Shown: positions 1-8,887 of the stretch, in pieces
Position numbering within the stretch: position 1 is the first letter of the stretch
How the letters are laid out: the number at the start of each line of letters is the position of its first letter
Source: Alphaproteobacteria bacterium
Lineage (GTDB): Bacteria; Pseudomonadota; Alphaproteobacteria; Puniceispirillales; Puniceispirillaceae
Assembly: GCA_011526395.1 (NCBI GenBank)
Contig: WTHW01000088.1
Coordinates: 1-23,575 of the forward strand
DNA length: 23,575 nt
Reading direction: 5' to 3'
The notes under the pieces: model-generated
What the model saw: only the letters and a program-made list of their open reading frames with translations
What the model was told of the DNA's origin: nothing
The model's database searches: none
Program-made: the position numbers and the translations under genes

Positions 1-1
1 A

Positions 2-880
2 AGTAAGGCAGCGATTGAGATAGCGAAATTATCAGCTGCGAACGGCATTGGCGCCTCATCTCTTGGCGGGCTTGCAGGGGGCGTGAATGAAGATGGCGAT
101 AGTCAAAAGCAACTTGACGTTTTGTCTGATGATATTATTGCAAAAGCCATCTCAAACACAGGCATAGGCATCTATTATTCAGAAGAGCAGTCAGAGCCTA
201 TGACTATAGATAATACAGGCTTATTAGGGCTTGCCTGTGACCCGCTTGATGGGTCTTCAAATATTGATACAAACCTAACAATCGGCACGATATTTTCGTT
301 GTTCGATTTATCTGATTGCCAAAATGGCCTGCCACCCATTGGCCGCAAACAGCTAGCATCTGGATTATTTGTATACGGGCCTCAAACAAGCTTGTTGCTG
401 AGTTTTGGCAAGGAAGTTGCCGCCTTTGGGTTATCAGAAGACGGGCAGTTTGTGCGCTTGGATTGGCAGATAGACATTCCAAAAGCATCTACCGAATTTG
501 CTATTAATGCCTCGAATGCTGCTTTCTGGCCGAAGCCAATTCAAGACTATATTTATGAGATTAGTTATGGCGCAGGGGCAAAAGACTCTGGCATGCGATG
601 GCTTGGCTCACTTGTTGCAGATTCTTATCGTATCTTTCGAAGGGGCGGCGTCTTTTTATATCCGCAAGATAGCCGCAAAGGATATGAGGCAGGCAGATTG
701 CGTTTGGTCTATGAAGCAAATCCAATTGCCTTTTTGATTGAGGCAGCTGGCGGTATGGCTACAACAGGCACAGGCCCCATTCTTGATCAAGAAATCTCCT
801 CACTTCATCAACGCATACCCTTGATATTTGGGTCATCAGATGAAGTGAAAAAAATCTTAAATTACCACCAATCATTATAA
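2..880 (+). CDS. fbp: Fructose-1,6-bisphosphatase class I, 5'-truncated by the window edge
   Basis: Hydrolyses fructose 1,6-bisphosphate to fructose 6-phosphate in the cytoplasm (gluconeogenesis or Calvin-type cycles). The reading frame is open to the left edge: before the GTG at position 83 it continues with family-like residues (SKAAIEIAKLSAANG), so that GTG is internal and the true start lies outside. About 292 residues are visible, against roughly 330-350 for the family. The diagnostic metal/substrate motif DPLDGSSNIDTN followed by TIGTIFS is present near the visible N-terminal third, as are GAKDSGMRWLGSLVADSYR and a DSRKGYEAGRLRLVYEANP segment typical of the C-terminal half. The aldolase gene follows after 14 bases and is probably cotranscribed; it makes the opposite half of the same sugar-phosphate step. 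Class is seen from motifs; the pathway role is inferred. Confidence 0.95.
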   Translation, partial: SKAAIEIAKLSAANGIGASSLGGLAGGVNEDGDSQKQLDVLSDDIIAKAISNTGIGIYYSEEQSEPMTIDNTGLLGLACDPLDGSSNIDTNLTIGTIFSLFDLSDCQNGLPPIGRKQLASGLFVYGPQTSLLLSFGKEVAAFGLSEDGQFVRLDWQIDIPKASTEFAINASNAAFWPKPIQDYIYEISYGAGAKDSGMRWLGSLVADSYRIFRRGGVFLYPQDSRKGYEAGRLRLVYEANPIAFLIEAAGGMATTGTGPILDQEISSLHQRIPLIFGSSDEVKKILNYHQSL

Positions 881-894
881 GGAATGCACCTCAA

Positions 895-1959
895 ATGATG
901 ATCACATTGCGCCAGTTACTAGATCATGCAGCAGAACATGATTATGGCATGCCTGCTTTTAACATTAATAATATGGAACAGGGGCTTGCGATTATGCGTG
1001 CTGCTCAAAAGACAAAGTCACCTGTGATTTTGCAAGCCTCAAGAGGCGCGCGAAACTATGCTGGTGATATTATGTTGCAACATATGATCAAAGCACTGTC
1101 AGAAATGTATCCAGACATTCCCTTATGTATGCACCAAGATCACGGCAATTCGGAAGATACCTGCCGAAGCGCCCTTGATTATGATTTCACATCTGTGATG
1201 ATGGATGGCTCATTAAAAGAAGATGGCAAAACGCCTGCTGATTATGATTATAACGTTGGTGTGACAAAAACGGTCTCTGATATGGCGCATGCTAGAGGTG
1301 CTTCAATCGAAGGTGAACTTGGTGTTCTGGGATCGCTTGAAACCGGAATGGGAGACCAAGAGGATGGTCATGGCGCAGAAGGCGTTTTATCTCATGACCA
1401 GCTTTTAACAAATCCTGATGAAGCTGTGGCTTTCGTGAAAGACACAAAAGTGGATGCGCTTGCGATCGCGATGGGTACAAGCCATGGCGCCTATAAATTT
1501 AGCCGCAAACCAGATGGTGATATTCTTGCCATGAATGTGATTGAAGAAATCCATCAGCGTCTGCCAAATACGCATTTGGTGATGCATGGCTCTTCATCTG
1601 TTCCACAAGAATTGCAGGATATATTCAATGAGTTTGGTGGTGATATGCCGCAAACTTATGGTGTGCCTCTCGAAGAGATTGATCGAGGCATCAAGAGCGG
1701 TGTGCGCAAGGTGAATATTGATACAGATTGCCGTCTTGCCATGACTGGCATGATACGCAAAATCGCCACAGAGCAAAAAGCTGAATTTGATTTGCGCAAA
1801 TTCCTTGTTCCAGCGAGTGATGCTATGACACAGCTTTGCATTGACCGTTTTTGCCGTTTTGGCGCTGAAGGTATGGCTGAAAAACTAAAGCCTCTACCTT
1901 TGCCTGAAATGGCAAAGCGTTATGCAGATGGATCGTTAGACCCGGTTATTTCAGCTTAG
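895..1959 (+). CDS. fba: Fructose-bisphosphate aldolase, class II
   Basis: Zn-dependent aldolase interconverting fructose 1,6-bisphosphate with dihydroxyacetone phosphate and glyceraldehyde 3-phosphate. The 354-residue protein is full length for the class II subgroup found with Calvin-cycle genes. Visible motifs: AFNINNMEQ near residue 21, the metal-binding CMHQDHGN around 78-85, DFTSVMMDGS, the ASIEGELGVLG stretch, ALAIAMGTSHGAYKF, VMHGSSSVP and GVRKVNIDTDCRLA. The start ATG ATG at 895 has an AAGGA box just upstream. It follows the bisphosphatase by 14 bases, so the two form an operon of sugar-phosphate enzymes. Its TAG stop overlaps by four bases the stop of the convergent gene on the other strand. 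No sign of a link to cobalamin synthesis other than position. Confidence 0.96.
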   Translation: MMITLRQLLDHAAEHDYGMPAFNINNMEQGLAIMRAAQKTKSPVILQASRGARNYAGDIMLQHMIKALSEMYPDIPLCMHQDHGNSEDTCRSALDYDFTSVMMDGSLKEDGKTPADYDYNVGVTKTVSDMAHARGASIEGELGVLGSLETGMGDQEDGHGAEGVLSHDQLLTNPDEAVAFVKDTKVDALAIAMGTSHGAYKFSRKPDGDILAMNVIEEIHQRLPNTHLVMHGSSSVPQELQDIFNEFGGDMPQTYGVPLEEIDRGIKSGVRKVNIDTDCRLAMTGMIRKIATEQKAEFDLRKFLVPASDAMTQLCIDRFCRFGAEGMAEKLKPLPLPEMAKRYADGSLDPVISA

Positions 1960-2822
1960 GATTTCTTGTGGCCTTCAGCTTCAAAAATCCCGCGCAAACC
2001 TTCTCTGTAAGTCGGATAGGTTAGCGTGACAGGGATTTCCTTGCCCACATATTTTGAGGCAAGCCTGCGGCGTGATACATAAAAAGTGCGCGCCATAGGG
2101 CTAAGGTCAGCATCTTCAAAGGCAACGGGCGTCGGCGGCGCAACCCCCAGTAAGTCAGCGGCATATCGTATCACATCACCCTGCGGTGCTGGCTCATGGT
2201 CACATAAATTGAGGATGCGCCCCGCACGTGGATGCGCCATCGCAGCGATGATGATATCTGTTATATCTGACTGGTGAATTCTATTGAAGAAGTGACCCGG
2301 TTTTTCAATGATTTTGGCGCGTCCTTCCAATAGAGCCTGAAAGGGACTTCTGCCTGGCCCATAAATGCCTGCTACACGAAAAATTTCAGCATTTGTAACG
2401 TCTTGCCAGATTTCTTCAGCGGCAAGCCTGTCATGGCCTCTTTTGGTCGCAGGTGCTGGTATGGTGTCCTCATCAACAAATCCCGCTTCTTGGTCAGGAT
2501 AGATAGAAGTCGCTGAAACATAGCCGCTCCAGCCTTCGAATTTAGACATCTCATCTCTATGTACATTCATCACAGGATCATGCCCAACTAACGCTGATAT
2601 TGTGGTGATAACATGGGTAGCATCGTCCAAATATCGTGATAGGTTCTCTATTGGCTTGCCATCTTCAAAAGGTAAGATAGTCCATCCTTTGTCTGAATAA
2701 GCACGCAATTTTTCTGGATTGCGCGTTGTGCCAGTTATCTGCCAGCCTTGGCGTGCAAGCGCGTCTGCAAGGTGTAGGCCGACATATCCAAGACCAAAGA
2801 TAAAAATATGTTTGTGCGACAT
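1956..2822 (-). CDS. SDR-type NAD(P)-binding epimerase/dehydratase-like protein
   Basis: Protein of 288 residues starting MSHKHIFIFGLGYVGLHL, with the Rossmann-fold GLGYVG nucleotide-binding motif at the N-terminus. Further features fit the extended short-chain dehydrogenase group that includes YeeZ-like proteins: GTTRNPEKL after the second strand, the SATSIYPDQ stretch in the position of the family's Ser/Tyr segment, FRVAGIYGPGRSPFQ, and FNRIHQSDI near the C-terminal third. The substrate cannot be told from sequence. I chose the ATG at 2822 because it begins the Rossmann strand and has an AAGG-like box upstream; an in-frame TTG ten codons earlier is less likely. It is convergent with the aldolase (4-base overlap of stops) and divergent from the cob operon, so a role in B12 synthesis is not indicated. 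Confidence 0.8.
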   Translation of the reverse strand: MSHKHIFIFGLGYVGLHLADALARQGWQITGTTRNPEKLRAYSDKGWTILPFEDGKPIENLSRYLDDATHVITTISALVGHDPVMNVHRDEMSKFEGWSGYVSATSIYPDQEAGFVDEDTIPAPATKRGHDRLAAEEIWQDVTNAEIFRVAGIYGPGRSPFQALLEGRAKIIEKPGHFFNRIHQSDITDIIIAAMAHPRAGRILNLCDHEPAPQGDVIRYAADLLGVAPPTPVAFEDADLSPMARTFYVSRRRLASKYVGKEIPVTLTYPTYREGLRGIFEAEGHKKS

Positions 2823-2885
2823 TTTTGACCTTGTTTGTAAGCTTCGTTGCAACGTGAGTGATTATATCCTAATAACCCTGTAAGC

Positions 2886-2905
2886 GCTGATCATAGAATG
2901 ATAGC
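2886..2905. promoter_or_regulatory. Small bulged inverted repeat in the SDR/cob divergent region
   Basis: Reads GCT-G-ATCAT-AGA-ATGAT-AGC: an 8-bp inverted repeat with one bulged G and a 3-base centre. It lies in the 124-base gap between the SDR gene and the first cob operon, about 40 bases before the decarboxylase start. It could be an operator or a short hairpin in the leader, or chance in AT-rich DNA. No convincing promoter pair was found around it. Confidence 0.25.
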
Positions 2906-2946
2906 ATTTATTGACAAGTGCCAAATCCAATAAAGGATGAAATATC

Positions 2947-3936
2947 ATGGCAGAGCATGGTGGTAATAGTGATGAGGCCGCAAAGGCATATGGCATGACG
3001 CCTGAACAGATGTATGATCTGTCGACAGGTATCTCTCCTATTGCATATGACATGGTGCTGCCTTCATCATCACATTATCAGAAATTACCCATGGCAAGTG
3101 CGCTAGATGATTTGTACAAAGCGGCGCGAGGCGCTTATCAGGTGCCCACACATGCAGCCATATGTGGCGGTGCAGGTTCGCAAAGCTTACTTGGTATGTT
3201 GCCAAATGTTATGGCTGGGTCTGAAATCGTATGGTGCCGAGAGCCAACTTATAATGAACATCGATATCGTTGGGAAAAAGCAGGTCATCAGGTGGATGGC
3301 GGTGATAGCTGTCCAGAGGATGCCAAAATCATTATTTTGGGTCAGCCAAATAATCCAGATGGGCGCCTGTGGGAACATGATGAAATTGCACATTATCATG
3401 AGAAGATGTTGGAAAGAAATGGCTTGTTAATTATCGATGAAGCCTTTGTTGATGCCATGCCTGAGCACTCATATATGCCTCATGCTGGCGACGATAATTT
3501 GGTCATCTTACGCTCGGTCGGCAAATTCTATGGCCTTGCCGGTATCCGAGTGGGTTTTGCTATCGGTGGCAAGGAAATCATTGCAAAATTAGCAGATGAC
3601 ATTGGCCCATGGCCGATAAGCCAGCCAGCAATAGATATAGCTCTCACTGCCTTAAGCGATCATGAATGGCAAATATCTCATAGCAAACGATTATATGAGT
3701 TATCATCAAAGCTAGTGGAGATTCTGGCTGGTGCTGGTTTTACGATAGTTGCACAGCAACCCTTGTTTGTGACTATACAAGATGAGAGCATATATGAGTT
3801 TCACGACCATCTTGCGCGGCATGGGTTTTGGACAAGAATTTATCAAAATTATCCATCCATGATGCGTCTTGGGCTTATCTCGCAACAAACAGATTTAAGT
3901 CGATTTGCTTCTGTTGTATCAAGGTGGCAAAAATAG
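2947..3936 (+). CDS. cobC: Threonine-phosphate decarboxylase (CobC of Pseudomonas naming, CobD of Salmonella naming)
   Basis: PLP enzyme that decarboxylates L-threonine O-3-phosphate to (R)-1-amino-2-propanol phosphate, the linker attached to adenosylcobyric acid by CbiB. The 329-residue protein opens with the family signature HGGN (4-7) and DLSTGISP (24-31). It has the aminotransferase-fold PNNPDG motif (134-139), IIDEAFVDA (162-170), and SVGKFYGLAGIRVGF with the PLP-binding lysine at 193. The start ATG has an AAAGGATG box. It opens the first cob operon: cobW follows after 88 bases. Its partner cbiB is at 11002-11991 on the other strand rather than adjacent. Family membership is secure; gene naming differs between nomenclatures. 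Confidence 0.95.
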   Translation: MAEHGGNSDEAAKAYGMTPEQMYDLSTGISPIAYDMVLPSSSHYQKLPMASALDDLYKAARGAYQVPTHAAICGGAGSQSLLGMLPNVMAGSEIVWCREPTYNEHRYRWEKAGHQVDGGDSCPEDAKIIILGQPNNPDGRLWEHDEIAHYHEKMLERNGLLIIDEAFVDAMPEHSYMPHAGDDNLVILRSVGKFYGLAGIRVGFAIGGKEIIAKLADDIGPWPISQPAIDIALTALSDHEWQISHSKRLYELSSKLVEILAGAGFTIVAQQPLFVTIQDESIYEFHDHLARHGFWTRIYQNYPSMMRLGLISQQTDLSRFASVVSRWQK

Positions 3937-3956
3937 TCTATAAGATGGCGTGAATC

Positions 3957-3973
3957 TGCAGATAATATCTGCA
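3957..3973. promoter_or_regulatory. Perfect 7-bp inverted repeat upstream of cobW (possible operator)
   Basis: TGCAGAT-AAT-ATCTGCA is a perfect palindrome with a 3-base centre in the 88-base gap between the decarboxylase and cobW, 52 bases before the cobW start. Size and symmetry fit a dimeric regulator site. It does not match the Zur consensus as I know it. There is no T-run after it, so it is not a rho-independent terminator. An internal promoter for cobW-cobN-cobO-cobQ near here is possible but not shown. Confidence 0.4.
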
Positions 3974-4024
3974 ACATTTATCATTATAGCACCGTAATTC
4001 TGACTTTCATCCCAGAGGGCAATC

Positions 4025-5086
4025 ATGCAAAACCAACTTGTATCCGCAACTGTTATCACAGGGTTTCTTGGCGCAGGAAAGACGACGCTCATTCGAAACA
4101 TTATTGAAAATGCAAATGGCAAACGTCTTGCCCTTATTGTGAATGAGTTTGGTGATGTTGGTATTGATGGCATGATGCTAGATGATTGCGGGTCTGATGC
4201 GTGCCGCGCTGATGACATTATCGAGCTGGCAAATGGTTGTATTTGTTGCACAGTTGCTGACGATTTCTTGCCATCGATGCAGGCATTGCTAGAACAGACG
4301 CCGCCACCTGATCATATTATTATTGAAACATCTGGTTTGGCCTTGCCACAACCTCTTGTGCAAGCTTTCAATTGGCCAGATATCAAAACACGCTGCCGCC
4401 TTGATGGCGTTGTCACATTGGTTGATGGTCCCGCTCTCGCGCAAGGCTATGTTGTTGGCGATGAAGCAGCCCTTGAAGCCCAGCGCCAAGCTGATGAGGA
4501 ATTGGACCATGAAAGTCCAATTGATGAGTTGTTTGAAGATCAAATCGGCGCTGCAAATTTGATTTTGATTTCAAAATCAGACATGTGTTCTGAAGATGAT
4601 ATTGCAACAGTAAAAGATAAGTTGTTGGCAGAGCTTGAGCATCCAACGCCAACCATAACAATCTCAAAAGATAATGTGCCAGTATCAGCTATTCTTGGCT
4701 TGCATATGGATGATGCCGATTTTGAGCGCGCTAGTCACAGCCACCACCATCATCATCACGATGATGATCACGATCACGACCACGATCATCACCATCATGA
4801 ACATGGTCATGATGAGTTTGAGAGTTTCATTTTGCAAATCGGCGATATCGCTGATGGGGAAGCCTTTAAGCAGAGGCTAAGTGATGTTGCGCGCGCACAT
4901 CAAATTCTGCGCGCTAAAGGGGCTATGCAAATTACGGGTAAAGCACTGCCATTAATCGTGCAAGCCGTTGGAAGCCGCGTTGACAGCTATTTTGCTAGCC
5001 AACAAGCCCCGAACACAGGGGCGCTTGTCATCATTGGCCTAAAAGGTCTGGATAAGGATGCTATCGAAGCAGCCCTGACATCATAA
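4025..5086 (+). CDS. cobW: CobW-family GTPase / metallochaperone
   Basis: G3E-family P-loop GTPase of 353 residues, placed next to cobN as in many alphaproteobacteria; CobW is thought to deliver cobalt for B12 synthesis. Visible: Walker A GFLGAGKTT (13-21), the metal-site CICC motif (72-75) in ELANGCICCTV, ETSGLALPQP after it (switch region), VDG (133-135), and an SKSD base-recognition motif (183-186) in the NKxD position. A His/Asp-rich linker at 238-262 has 16 histidines and separates the GTPase domain from the CobW C-terminal domain (about 265-350). The start ATG follows a GAGGG box. cobN begins nine bases after its stop. The role as cobalt chaperone is family knowledge plus context; other G3E proteins carry Zn or Ni, but the neighbourhood argues for cobalt. 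Confidence 0.95.
   Translation: MQNQLVSATVITGFLGAGKTTLIRNIIENANGKRLALIVNEFGDVGIDGMMLDDCGSDACRADDIIELANGCICCTVADDFLPSMQALLEQTPPPDHIIIETSGLALPQPLVQAFNWPDIKTRCRLDGVVTLVDGPALAQGYVVGDEAALEAQRQADEELDHESPIDELFEDQIGAANLILISKSDMCSEDDIATVKDKLLAELEHPTPTITISKDNVPVSAILGLHMDDADFERASHSHHHHHHDDDHDHDHDHHHHEHGHDEFESFILQIGDIADGEAFKQRLSDVARAHQILRAKGAMQITGKALPLIVQAVGSRVDSYFASQQAPNTGALVIIGLKGLDKDAIEAALTS
4736..4810 (+). repeat. CAY/GAY low-complexity tract encoding the CobW His-rich linker
   Basis: A run of histidine and aspartate codons encodes residues 238-262 of CobW (16 His, the rest mostly Asp). At DNA level it is a degenerate CAY/GAY trinucleotide repeat. Its protein role is presumably metal binding or buffering. 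Length probably varies between strains through slippage. Confidence 0.8.
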
Positions 5087-5095
5087 GAGTCCGTA

Positions 5096-8000
5096 ATGCA
5101 TTTGGTATCACTTGAATCAGCAGGAAGTTATCTCGGCGGCGATGAGGTTGTCGATCTCGATATCCCTGCTGGTGATATCATAATGCTTTCTTCTGCTGAT
5201 ACCGATTTATTGCTGTTAAGCACAGCGGCACGTGTTGCAGGGCCAAAATATAATGCCAGCATAAGACTTGCGAATTACATGGCATTGTCACATCCCTACG
5301 CTGTTGATCTATTTGTCCAAAAGACAGTGCAATCTGCCAAAATGATTGTCATTCGCCTGCTTGGTGGCAAAAGCTACTGGCCTTATGGTGTTGAGCAATT
5401 ACAAGCGGCCGCGCGCGCGAAAGATATCCCGTTCCTAGCACTATCTGGCGAGGGTAAGCAGACCGAGGAGTTGGCCTCATTATCAACAGTATCATCAGAT
5501 ATATTGGAGCGCGCTAATCACTATTTGGTGTCTGGCGGTGCTGCCAATGCGACTGCATTTTATGATTTTCTTTTTGATATTTTGAAGCAAACAGATAACG
5601 CGCCGCCACCGCAATCTTTTTTGCCAGCAGGTCTATATTGGCCATCGCACCCTCAAATTGATATATCATTGTTACACTCTGAGCATAAAGCTGGTTATCC
5701 TGTCGTTGCGATTGTTTTCTATCGCGCTCTTTTGGCTGCAGGGGATTTGGATGTTGTTGATGAGTTGATTAGCCAAGCCCAATCTAATGGACTAAATCCT
5801 GTACCTATTTTTGTAAGCTCTTTAAAAGATGCAGCCTCTGCAGATATCGTGACGCATATTTTGCGGCAGTTTTCGGTTGATGTGATTTTAAATCTGACAT
5901 CATTTGCAGTATCTGATCCTAGCGCATCTGATATTAGTAAGGTTTTGCATCAATCGCCGGGGCCATTTGGTGTTTGTGATGCACCAGTTTTGCAACTTGT
6001 CACAGCCGCCATGCGATTTGATGATTGGCAAAATTCACAAGCTGGCTTATCGCCTCGTGATCTTGCAATGCATGTCGCTCTGCCTGAGCTTGACGGACGT
6101 ATTTTAACGCGGGCGGTTGGTGTGAAGTCAGAGCCAGTGCGCGATGATGCAACGTTCGCTTATCTTGTAAAACTCGTTCCTTTGGCAGACCGTATTGCCT
6201 TTGTGATGACGCTAGCCACGAAGTGGGGCATGCTTCGCGAAAAGCCAAATGAGTCGAAAAAGATTGGCATGATTCTGGCCAATTATCCTAATCGGGATGG
6301 GCGTATTGCGAATGGGGTTGGGCTAGATACACCGCAATCAGTTTTTGAAATGATGCAAGATTTGCAGCAACAAGGATATGAGGTCGGTCACCTGCCAGAT
6401 ACCTCTGCCTCTTTAATTTCAATGCTAAAAGAAGGGCCAACCAATCAAGGCTGGCAAGGCAGGCGCACAACGATTACCTTTGACGGGCTTGCCTATAAGA
6501 GGGCTTTCCAATCATTGCCAGAAACGGTGCAAGAAGAGGTCATATCTCGTTGGGGAGATATTGAGAGCGATCCACAATTTGACGGTGAAAAATTTCATCT
6601 AGGCATTTTATCATTTGGTAATTTGCTTGTTGGCATACAGCCAGCTCGTGGTTACCAAATCGATCCAAAAGAAACCTATCACGCACCAGATTTGGTGCCG
6701 CCGCATTATTATTTTGCATTCTATATGTATTTGCGAGATGAGGCAGGGATTGATGCTGTCATCCATTTTGGTAAGCATGGGAATTTGGAATGGTTGCCGG
6801 GTAAGGCACTGGCATTATCATCTGCTTGTTACCCAGAAGCCGTTATAGGCGCCATCCCCCATATTTATCCCTTTATTGTGAATGATCCAGGAGAAGGCGC
6901 GCAGGCGAAACGGCGCACATCGGCCGTTATATTGGATCATCTGACACCGCCAATGATGCTAGCTGATTCTCACGGCGTGACAGGTCGTATGGAAGCGCTG
7001 ATGGATGAATATTTCGAAGCAGCTGGTATGGATAGCGTGCGTAGCGCGGCCTTAATGGAAGATGTTTTAACCACAGCACAAGCCGCTGGTCTGCTTGATG
7101 ATTGCGGCATCACAGATGATGATAGTGATCCTGAAAAGCTGATGAAGCTTGATAATTTTCTATGTGATATCAAGGAGCTGCAAATCAGGGATGGTCTTCA
7201 TATTTATGGACGCAATGCAGAAAACAGCTCACAAGACGGTTTGATTGCAGCAATTTTGCGCACACCGCGTGGCGAAGGCCTCGGCAAGGATGCCTCATTG
7301 CATCGTGCAATAGCTGATGATTTGCAACTAGATGATTTCGACCCGCTAACAGCTGTTAGAGCTGAACCTTATCACGGCGCAAAGCCGAAGATATTGGACA
7401 TAATTAGTGATGATCCATGGCGCCATAATGGTGATACATCAGAGCGAATTGCAACATTAGCTAGCGAGATGATTGCAGGCAATCACAGTGCGATTGGCCC
7501 TGCATCTGCTCTTATCATAGACGATGCACTGCCTGTCATAAGGCAGGCTATTGCCTCATGTGCTTCTAGTGAGTCAGATGCCCTGATGCGCGCGCTTGAT
7601 GGGCGCTTTATTGCGCCAGGTCCGTCAGGTGCGCCGACAAGAGGCAGGCCAGAGACTTTGCCAACAGGGCGTAATTTCTATTCCCTTGATTCACGCGCGC
7701 TGCCAACACCAACCGCATGGAAGGTCGGAAAAGCGTCAGCTGAAGCATTGTTATCACGCCATGTTATGGAAGAAGGTGAGTGGCCACGTGCTTTGACTTT
7801 ATCTGCTTGGGGAACGGCCAATATGCGAACAGGCGGTGATGATATCGCCCAAATGTTTGCGCTAATGGGTGTAACGCCAAAATGGGATAATTACAGCCGG
7901 CGTGTCACGGGATTTGATATTGTCCCGCTAGAAGAATTGGGACGTCCACGTGTTGATGTAACGCTTCGCTGTTCAGGCTTTTTTAGAGATGCCTTCCCGC

Positions 8001-8851
8001 AACAAATGGCACTTATTGATAAGGCAGCCATTGCCATCGCAAATCTAGATGAGCCGCATGATCAAAACCCCATCGCAGCGCATGTCTCTGAAAGGCTGTC
8101 TGAATTGAAAGCAAGTGGCGAAGATGATAGCCGTGCGGCACGGCTTGCCTCACTACGTGTCTTCTCTTCGAAACCGGGCGCCTATGGCGCTGGATTGCAA
8201 GCATTAATAGATGAAGGCATCTGGCAGGATAGAGATGATTTTGCTGACAGCTATCTTGCTTGGTCATCTTATGGCTATGGGGCTGGCGCAGATGGTGTGG
8301 ATGCCAAAGATGATATGGTCTCACGCTTACAACAATCAGACGGCATTATTCACAATCAAGATAATCGTGAACATGACCTTCTTGATTCAGATGATTATTA
8401 CCAATTTATCGGCGGCCTATCTGCCTCAATTGCTAAGGCAAAGGGCACGGATGTTCCAATTTATTTCAACGACCATTCTCTAGCAGAAGCGCCTGTAACA
8501 AGGCGGCTAGATGAAGAGATTGCCCGTGTCGTTCGTGGCCGCGCCAGCAATCCAAAATGGATAGGATCTGTTATGCGTCACGGCTATAAGGGCGCCTTTG
8601 AGATGTCAGCGACAGTGGATTATTTGTTTGCCTTCTCAGCCACCACAGGTCAGGTCAGAGATGCCCATTTTAATGCCTTATTCGAAGCCTATATTGAAAA
8701 TGAAGATGTTCGTAGCTTCTTATCGGACGTCAATTATGATGCTTATCTGGATATGGTAAATCGGTTTGAAGAGGCCATCAGGCGTGGTTTATGGGTGCCA
8801 AGACGCAATGCTGTACATCAAGCACTAGAACAGCTTCAAAAATCACGCTAG
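5096..8851 (+). CDS. cobN: CobN, cobaltochelatase large subunit
   Basis: The 1251-residue protein is the ATP-dependent cobaltochelatase large subunit, homologous to magnesium chelatase subunit H. It inserts cobalt into hydrogenobyrinic acid a,c-diamide together with CobS and CobT. Family marks: VVAIVFYRALLAAGDL (about residues 204-219), the HFGKHGNLEWLPGK motif near 556-570 followed by PFIVNDPGEGAQAKRR, and a C-terminal part ending with TVDYLFAFSATTG and EAIRRGLWVPRR. Length is normal for CobN. It starts nine bases after cobW and is followed by cobO after 36 bases, so it is inside the operon. No cobS or cobT is in this window. Because the other operon encodes CbiX, which can also insert cobalt, whether CobN is the working chelatase here is open. 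Confidence 0.96.
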   Translation: MHLVSLESAGSYLGGDEVVDLDIPAGDIIMLSSADTDLLLLSTAARVAGPKYNASIRLANYMALSHPYAVDLFVQKTVQSAKMIVIRLLGGKSYWPYGVEQLQAAARAKDIPFLALSGEGKQTEELASLSTVSSDILERANHYLVSGGAANATAFYDFLFDILKQTDNAPPPQSFLPAGLYWPSHPQIDISLLHSEHKAGYPVVAIVFYRALLAAGDLDVVDELISQAQSNGLNPVPIFVSSLKDAASADIVTHILRQFSVDVILNLTSFAVSDPSASDISKVLHQSPGPFGVCDAPVLQLVTAAMRFDDWQNSQAGLSPRDLAMHVALPELDGRILTRAVGVKSEPVRDDATFAYLVKLVPLADRIAFVMTLATKWGMLREKPNESKKIGMILANYPNRDGRIANGVGLDTPQSVFEMMQDLQQQGYEVGHLPDTSASLISMLKEGPTNQGWQGRRTTITFDGLAYKRAFQSLPETVQEEVISRWGDIESDPQFDGEKFHLGILSFGNLLVGIQPARGYQIDPKETYHAPDLVPPHYYFAFYMYLRDEAGIDAVIHFGKHGNLEWLPGKALALSSACYPEAVIGAIPHIYPFIVNDPGEGAQAKRRTSAVILDHLTPPMMLADSHGVTGRMEALMDEYFEAAGMDSVRSAALMEDVLTTAQAAGLLDDCGITDDDSDPEKLMKLDNFLCDIKELQIRDGLHIYGRNAENSSQDGLIAAILRTPRGEGLGKDASLHRAIADDLQLDDFDPLTAVRAEPYHGAKPKILDIISDDPWRHNGDTSERIATLASEMIAGNHSAIGPASALIIDDALPVIRQAIASCASSESDALMRALDGRFIAPGPSGAPTRGRPETLPTGRNFYSLDSRALPTPTAWKVGKASAEALLSRHVMEEGEWPRALTLSAWGTANMRTGGDDIAQMFALMGVTPKWDNYSRRVTGFDIVPLEELGRPRVDVTLRCSGFFRDAFPQQMALIDKAAIAIANLDEPHDQNPIAAHVSERLSELKASGEDDSRAARLASLRVFSSKPGAYGAGLQALIDEGIWQDRDDFADSYLAWSSYGYGAGADGVDAKDDMVSRLQQSDGIIHNQDNREHDLLDSDDYYQFIGGLSASIAKAKGTDVPIYFNDHSLAEAPVTRRLDEEIARVVRGRASNPKWIGSVMRHGYKGAFEMSATVDYLFAFSATTGQVRDAHFNALFEAYIENEDVRSFLSDVNYDAYLDMVNRFEEAIRRGLWVPRRNAVHQALEQLQKSR

Positions 8852-8887
8852 ATTATAGCATGTCACTGGAAATGAAGGATAAGTCAT

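Noticed and set aside
2823..2852. SDR gene start at the TTG ten codons upstream
   Set aside because: The ATG at 2822 begins directly before the Rossmann strand and has a better-placed ribosome site.
2911..2939. TTGACA ahead of the decarboxylase gene as a promoter
   Set aside because: The -35 is perfect but no acceptable -10 exists at 16-18 bases, and it would overlap the ribosome site.
4674..4880. Shifted-frame Ile/Met/Thr-rich frame within cobW
   Set aside because: It is a by-product of the His-codon repeat read in another frame.
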